The position numbers were made by a program, and so were the translations under genes. From positions 1 through 34,996 of the forward strand of contig JAILCP010000089.1 in NCBI GenBank assembly GCA_024680055.1: a stretch of DNA of 34,996 nucleotides, read 5' to 3'. The notes below the pieces were generated by a model. That model ran no database searches. It was not told the origin of the DNA and saw nothing but the letters and a program-made list of their open reading frames with translations. Shown here one piece after another: positions 31,779-34,996 of the stretch. Position 1 is the first letter of the stretch; every line of letters begins with the position of its first letter. The stretch is from Lachnospiraceae bacterium (GTDB lineage Bacteria > Bacillota > Clostridia > Lachnospirales > Lachnospiraceae).

Positions 31779-33314
31779 ATGAGAGTTACCAATAGTATGA
31801 TTACCATGCATAGTCAGAATAATATCAACGGAACAAAAGGGTTGGTGGACACATACAATGATCAGATGACCAGCCAGAAAAAGATTGCGAAGCCGTCTGA
31901 CGATCCGGTAGTAGCTATTCGTTCTTTAAGACTTCGTGATTCTTTAAATGAAGTGGGTCAGTATACAGATAAAAATATTCCGGATGCCAGCTCCTGGATT
32001 GAGGTTACAGAAACCGCATTACAGACCATGAGTGACAACTTAAATGACTGCTACAAGGCATGCGTAAACGGAACAACCGGAACGTTGACAGCCGATGACC
32101 GCAATACCCTTTTAAAAAATTTGCAGGCCCTTGTGGACAATATTTATGATCTTGGAAATGCAGATTATGCAGGAAGAACTGTTTTTACCGGATATAAAAC
32201 CAATAAAACATTAACATTCCAGGAACAGGATACAAAAGCAAGTTACAGCATTTCGCAGAATTTTGCTATTGGTGCCTTGGAAACCAAGAATCGATATACA
32301 AATACCTTGGAAGTGCCAAGCAATTGGGATGAACTTTCTGTGGGTTATAAATTGGATGATGAAATGAGTGCAGTTGCCACTAATCGCATTCGGTTGGCAT
32401 ATTCTAAAACAGGGGATACACTTCCTACCGTTACAATCGGAAGCACAGATCTTGCTTCTTATTCTGTGACATTAACAGATGGAACACAAAAAATTGTAGA
32501 GTACAGCGCGAAAAGCTATGATGAGGTGGAGAGTGAAAAATTTGTTGTTCCGGAAAATGCAGTGTATTATGTAAAAGAAACCGGCGAATTGATTTTCGGT
32601 GATGCCGTAGCAAAGCAGCTTCGAAGCGTTGCCCTTACGAACAGTAATTTCAGTATCTCTGTTGACTATGATAAAACAGGATTCGAAGCCGGTGAGGTTC
32701 GACCGGAAATGTATTTTACCTGTACGGATAAAACAAATTCAGAAAAAGAGATTAACTATACCAGAGAAGATCAGGATATTTCATATACCATTGCAGCCAA
32801 CCAGGAATTAAAGGTAAATACCCAGGCTGGGGAAGACGGAATTCTTTCCACTTCCATTGCAAGAGATATTAAAGAAATTATGGATGCCATTACCGCAGCG
32901 CAGAATGCCAGCGATAAAGTGGACAAGATTGAGGAATATAAGAAGAACAGCCTTTATGCCGATGATGAACACCAGGAAGTTTTGAATCAGTGGCTTGAGG
33001 CAGCAGAGAAGGAAAAGACCTTACTTGATGACAATCTTCAGTCAATGCTTTCTTCCGGAATTACCAAGTTCCAGAATTACAAAGCAACGGTAGACCTTGC
33101 CATTACCGATGTTGGAAGTAGAGACAGCCGTCTTGAATTGACAAAAACAAGGATGACCACACAAAAATCAACAATTCAGACACTGATTAAAGATAATGAA
33201 GACAGAGAATTGTCCGATATATTAGTTGATTTCAAATCATCCTACAACGCTTACGAGTCCTCACTTCAGGCCGCAAGTAAAATCAACCAGATGACACTTT
33301 TAGATTACTTATAA
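31779..33314 (+). CDS. flgL: flagellar hook-associated protein 3 FlgL
   Basis: FlgL forms the second hook-filament junction ring. The flagellin-like N terminus is clear (MRVTNSMITMHSQNNINGTK, then QKKIAKPSDDPVVAIRSLRLRDSL), as is the C-terminal coil (SRDSRLELTKTRMTTQKSTIQTLIKDNEDRELSDILVDFKSSYNAYESSLQAASKINQMTLLDYL). At 511 residues it is well over the ~300 of enterobacterial FlgL; the extra length is a central insertion of about 200 residues (about 150-390) that would be surface exposed. AGGAGG precedes the ATG 11 bases after flgK. No fliW or csrA gene follows, though these often sit here in Firmicutes. Confidence 0.93.
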   Translation: MRVTNSMITMHSQNNINGTKGLVDTYNDQMTSQKKIAKPSDDPVVAIRSLRLRDSLNEVGQYTDKNIPDASSWIEVTETALQTMSDNLNDCYKACVNGTTGTLTADDRNTLLKNLQALVDNIYDLGNADYAGRTVFTGYKTNKTLTFQEQDTKASYSISQNFAIGALETKNRYTNTLEVPSNWDELSVGYKLDDEMSAVATNRIRLAYSKTGDTLPTVTIGSTDLASYSVTLTDGTQKIVEYSAKSYDEVESEKFVVPENAVYYVKETGELIFGDAVAKQLRSVALTNSNFSISVDYDKTGFEAGEVRPEMYFTCTDKTNSEKEINYTREDQDISYTIAANQELKVNTQAGEDGILSTSIARDIKEIMDAITAAQNASDKVDKIEEYKKNSLYADDEHQEVLNQWLEAAEKEKTLLDDNLQSMLSSGITKFQNYKATVDLAITDVGSRDSRLELTKTRMTTQKSTIQTLIKDNEDRELSDILVDFKSSYNAYESSLQAASKINQMTLLDYL

Positions 33315-33345
33315 ATAAAATTATAAAAATTTTAAAAAAAGGGGT

Positions 33346-33372
33346 TAAGAACGATAAAAAATGCTCCGATAT
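33346..33372 (+). promoter_or_regulatory. sigma-28-like promoter of flaG-fliD
   Basis: TAAG (33346-33349), exactly 15 bases, then TCCGATAT (33365-33372) closely matches TAAA-N15-GCCGATAW. The leader, from about 33379, contains ACAGGA (33387-33392), a small CCCC/GGGG hairpin (33397-33400 with 33406-33409) and the ribosome binding site GGAGG (33424-33428). Confidence 0.65.
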
Positions 33373-33436
33373 ATGTTTTACAAAAAACAGGAGTGTCCCC
33401 ATTCCGGGGTAAATCGTTCACACGGAGGTGAAAATA

Positions 33437-33877
33437 ATGTCAATAGAACAAATTAGATCTACAGGCATGACTTATCAGGCCGCAACATCCAATGTATATG
33501 CAAAACAGAATACTGAAAAGGTATCCGAAGGCGTGGAAAAAGATATTGAAACACGTGCAGTGGATGCAAGAACAGTGGACTTTACAGTTAAAGAAACCAA
33601 AGAAGGAAACAGCGATTCACAGGATTCATCAGCAAAGCAGGAAGAGAACCGTAGAGCTTCCGTAGACGCTGTAAAGAAAGCTGTGAATGAGATGAATAAA
33701 ACAAGTACCAGTAAAACGGTACAATTTGGAGTCCATGAAGAAACCAATCGGATGACCATTAAGATTCTTGACAAAGATTCCAGAAAGGTCATCAAAGAGT
33801 TCCCTGCGGAAAAGACCCTTGATTTGATTGCAAAAGCTTGGGAAATGGCAGGAATTATGGTGGACGAAAAGAGATAA
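33437..33877 (+). CDS. flaG: FlaG family protein
   Basis: FlaG is a small flagellar protein that in several bacteria limits filament length; its mechanism is not settled. The 146-residue protein has a variable, charged N-terminal two thirds and the conserved C-terminal block VQFGVHEETNRMTIKILDKDSRKVIKEFPAEKTLDLIAKAWEMAGIMVDEKR, in which the IKEFPAEK part is the family mark. I chose the ATG at 33437, with GGAGG eight bases upstream; a GTG at 33428 overlaps that binding site. It has its own sigma-28-like promoter and precedes fliD by 13 bases, the usual partner. Confidence 0.88.
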   Translation: MSIEQIRSTGMTYQAATSNVYAKQNTEKVSEGVEKDIETRAVDARTVDFTVKETKEGNSDSQDSSAKQEENRRASVDAVKKAVNEMNKTSTSKTVQFGVHEETNRMTIKILDKDSRKVIKEFPAEKTLDLIAKAWEMAGIMVDEKR

Positions 33878-33890
33878 TAGGAGGTAGCCT

Positions 33891-34574
33891 ATGCCGATTC
33901 GAGTAAGTGGTTTGGTTTCGGGTATGGATACAGAGGGCATGATTACCGAATTGGTCTCTGCATACAGCGCGAAACTTACATCATATGAAAAAGAAAAGAC
34001 AAAACTTGAGTGGACCCAGGAGAAGTGGTCCGGACTCAATAAAAATGTATATAGCTTTTACACCGGATCCTTAAGCAGTATGCGTATGAAATCTTCCTTC
34101 CTTAAGAAGAACGTTACCGTATCAGATCCGACAAAAGCTTCTGTAACAGCAGATGCTTCTGTGGCAACAGGAACCCAGACCCTTGAGATAAAACAGCTTG
34201 CAAAAGCTTCCTATCTTACCGGAGCAAAGGTTTCTACCAAAACAGGAGGCAAAGTAGAATCCGGTACAAAGTTGTCAGATCTTGGTGTGACAGCAGGAAC
34301 CATGAAGGTAACTGTAGCAGGTGAAGAGAAATCCATCGAAATCGCCAGCGATATGACCATGAGCGGATTTATCACCGCCCTTCGGGATGCAGGACTTTCT
34401 GCAAATTTTGACAGCACACAGCAGAGAATTTTCGTAGGCGCAGCAGAAAGTGGCGCAGACTATGATTTCTCTTTTGAAACAAATAGTGAAGTGGGATTAA
34501 ATAACTTAAAGAGTTTAGGTCTTGCTACAAGTGAAGATATTATTTCTCTTGAGGCTGTAATGTGTCTGCAATAA
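33891..34574 (+). CDS. fliD: flagellar cap protein FliD, 3' part lost at a sequence junction
   Basis: FliD is the filament cap that folds incoming flagellin. The N-terminal ~215 residues are normal: MPIRVSGLVSGMDTEGMITELV, KLEWTQEKWSGLNKNVYSFY, SSFLKKNVTVSDPTKASVTAD, and a D2-like region ending FSFETNSEVGLNNLKSLGLATSEDI. After about 34545 the frame enters unrelated sequence and stops at 34574, giving 227 residues. Full-length FliD proteins are about 450-850 residues and have a C-terminal coiled coil, which is missing. The replacement sequence is the inside of a MATE gene on the other strand. AGGAGGTAGCCT precedes the ATG. As written the product cannot be a functional cap. Confidence 0.9.
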   Translation: MPIRVSGLVSGMDTEGMITELVSAYSAKLTSYEKEKTKLEWTQEKWSGLNKNVYSFYTGSLSSMRMKSSFLKKNVTVSDPTKASVTADASVATGTQTLEIKQLAKASYLTGAKVSTKTGGKVESGTKLSDLGVTAGTMKVTVAGEEKSIEIASDMTMSGFITALRDAGLSANFDSTQQRIFVGAAESGADYDFSFETNSEVGLNNLKSLGLATSEDIISLEAVMCLQ

Positions 34575-34954
34575 AGCGAGGCCTCAGAGGATGCTCCGAA
34601 AAATGACACCAGTTTGTCTGTGAAGGCAAGAAGAAGAACTCCCACAATGGCTCCGAGGCCGATTGATGACCAGAAGGAGAAGGCTACAATCCTTTTGGCG
34701 GAGATATCGTCTTTTCTCCCCAGAGCCATTGCAAGAGCCGCGCAACCACCACCACCGACCAGTACTCCAACTGTTGACAGGATTGCGATTATAGGAGAAG
34801 CCAATGAAAGTCCGCTGACCATTGCAGGGGAATCGAGCTTCCCTATGAAGAAGACATCCGCCATATGGTAGATCTGCATGACCAGGATTGTGATCACCGA
34901 AGGAATGCACATGTTGAGCATCAGCTTTCCCGGTTTGCTTGTATCGAAATCCAT
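34460..34954 (-). CDS. MATE-family transporter fragment, cut at the same junction
   Basis: The start is at 34954: AAGGAG sits seven bases upstream of this ATG; an in-frame ATG at 34972 would lie before that site. About 135 residues match the MATE N terminus: GKLMLNMCIPSVITILVMQIYHMADVFFIGKLDSPAMVSGLSLASPIIAI, then GGGGCAALAMALGRKD and TDKLVSFFGASSEASLYCRH. From about 34560 leftward the frame reads antisense fliD and stops at 34460, so roughly two thirds of a normal ~450-residue protein is missing. Of its first 43 codons 30 end in G or C by my count, against 19 of the first 43 of fliD, so it seems to come from a different sequence background. It is not a copy of the MATE gene at 22130-23482. 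Confidence 0.85.
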   Translation of the reverse strand: MDFDTSKPGKLMLNMCIPSVITILVMQIYHMADVFFIGKLDSPAMVSGLSLASPIIAILSTVGVLVGGGGCAALAMALGRKDDISAKRIVAFSFWSSIGLGAIVGVLLLAFTDKLVSFFGASSEASLYCRHITASREIISSLVARPKLFKLFNPTSLFVSKEKS

Positions 34955-34996
34955 AGAAAATCTCCTTCGCATTAAACCAACATGTGTTGAAATAAT

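Noticed and set aside
34540-34600. Insertion sequence or transposon end at the fliD break
   Set aside because: No terminal inverted repeat, target duplication or transposase is visible; the sequence beyond is the inside of a MATE gene.

Overview
The window looks like chromosomal DNA of a flagellated, probably non-sporulating member of the Lachnospiraceae or a close clostridial relative. Supporting signs are the moderately AT-rich sequence with strong AGGAGG-type ribosome binding sites, a SAM-I riboswitch in front of metK, an archaeal-type ProS, the Firmicutes order hup-rqcP-divIC-tilS-hpt-ftsH, and a clostridial-type late flagellar operon. I do not name a genus.

Left part (1-8743). An HD-GYP protein is encoded on the minus strand. 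On the plus strand follow metK behind a SAM-I riboswitch with a readable terminator/antiterminator switch, then a two-component system (sensor kinase and OmpR-type regulator, overlapping), an RluA-type pseudouridine synthase, and a cyclic-di-GMP trio: a PilZ receptor, a second HD-GYP phosphodiesterase and a membrane GGDEF cyclase with an intact inhibitory site.

Middle (8784-22110). Housekeeping genes: proS, cca, a PEGA-type lipoprotein and pgcA; then hup, rqcP, divIC/ftsB-like, tilS, hpt and ftsH. The sporulation genes yabP, yabQ and spoIIE that commonly interrupt this cluster in spore formers are absent. A cytoplasmic GH13 neopullulanase-type enzyme follows, then tRNA-Tyr and tRNA-Leu, neither with an encoded CCA, which fits with the cca gene in the same window.

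Right part (22130-34996). A minus-strand pair (pgeF and a MATE transporter) faces a plus-strand stand-alone HPt protein. Next come an ECF sigma factor with an RsiV-like anti-sigma factor behind a probable ECF promoter. A gene-free stretch of almost 0.8 kb holds a ~74-bp tandem repeat array whose units keep the ability to form hairpins. A textbook sigma-28 promoter then drives flgM, flgN, two tandem flgK genes and flgL; a second sigma-28-like promoter precedes flaG and fliD.

At about 34545-34560 fliD stops abruptly and runs into the inside of a second, oppositely oriented MATE gene whose codon use differs from the rest of the window. Both genes are cut at the same point, so this is either a real rearrangement or an assembly chimera. 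I found no clearly new multi-gene system. The observations most worth a second look are the 74-bp repeat array, a GNRA-capped hairpin between flgN and flgK, the tandem flgK pair, and the break at the right end.
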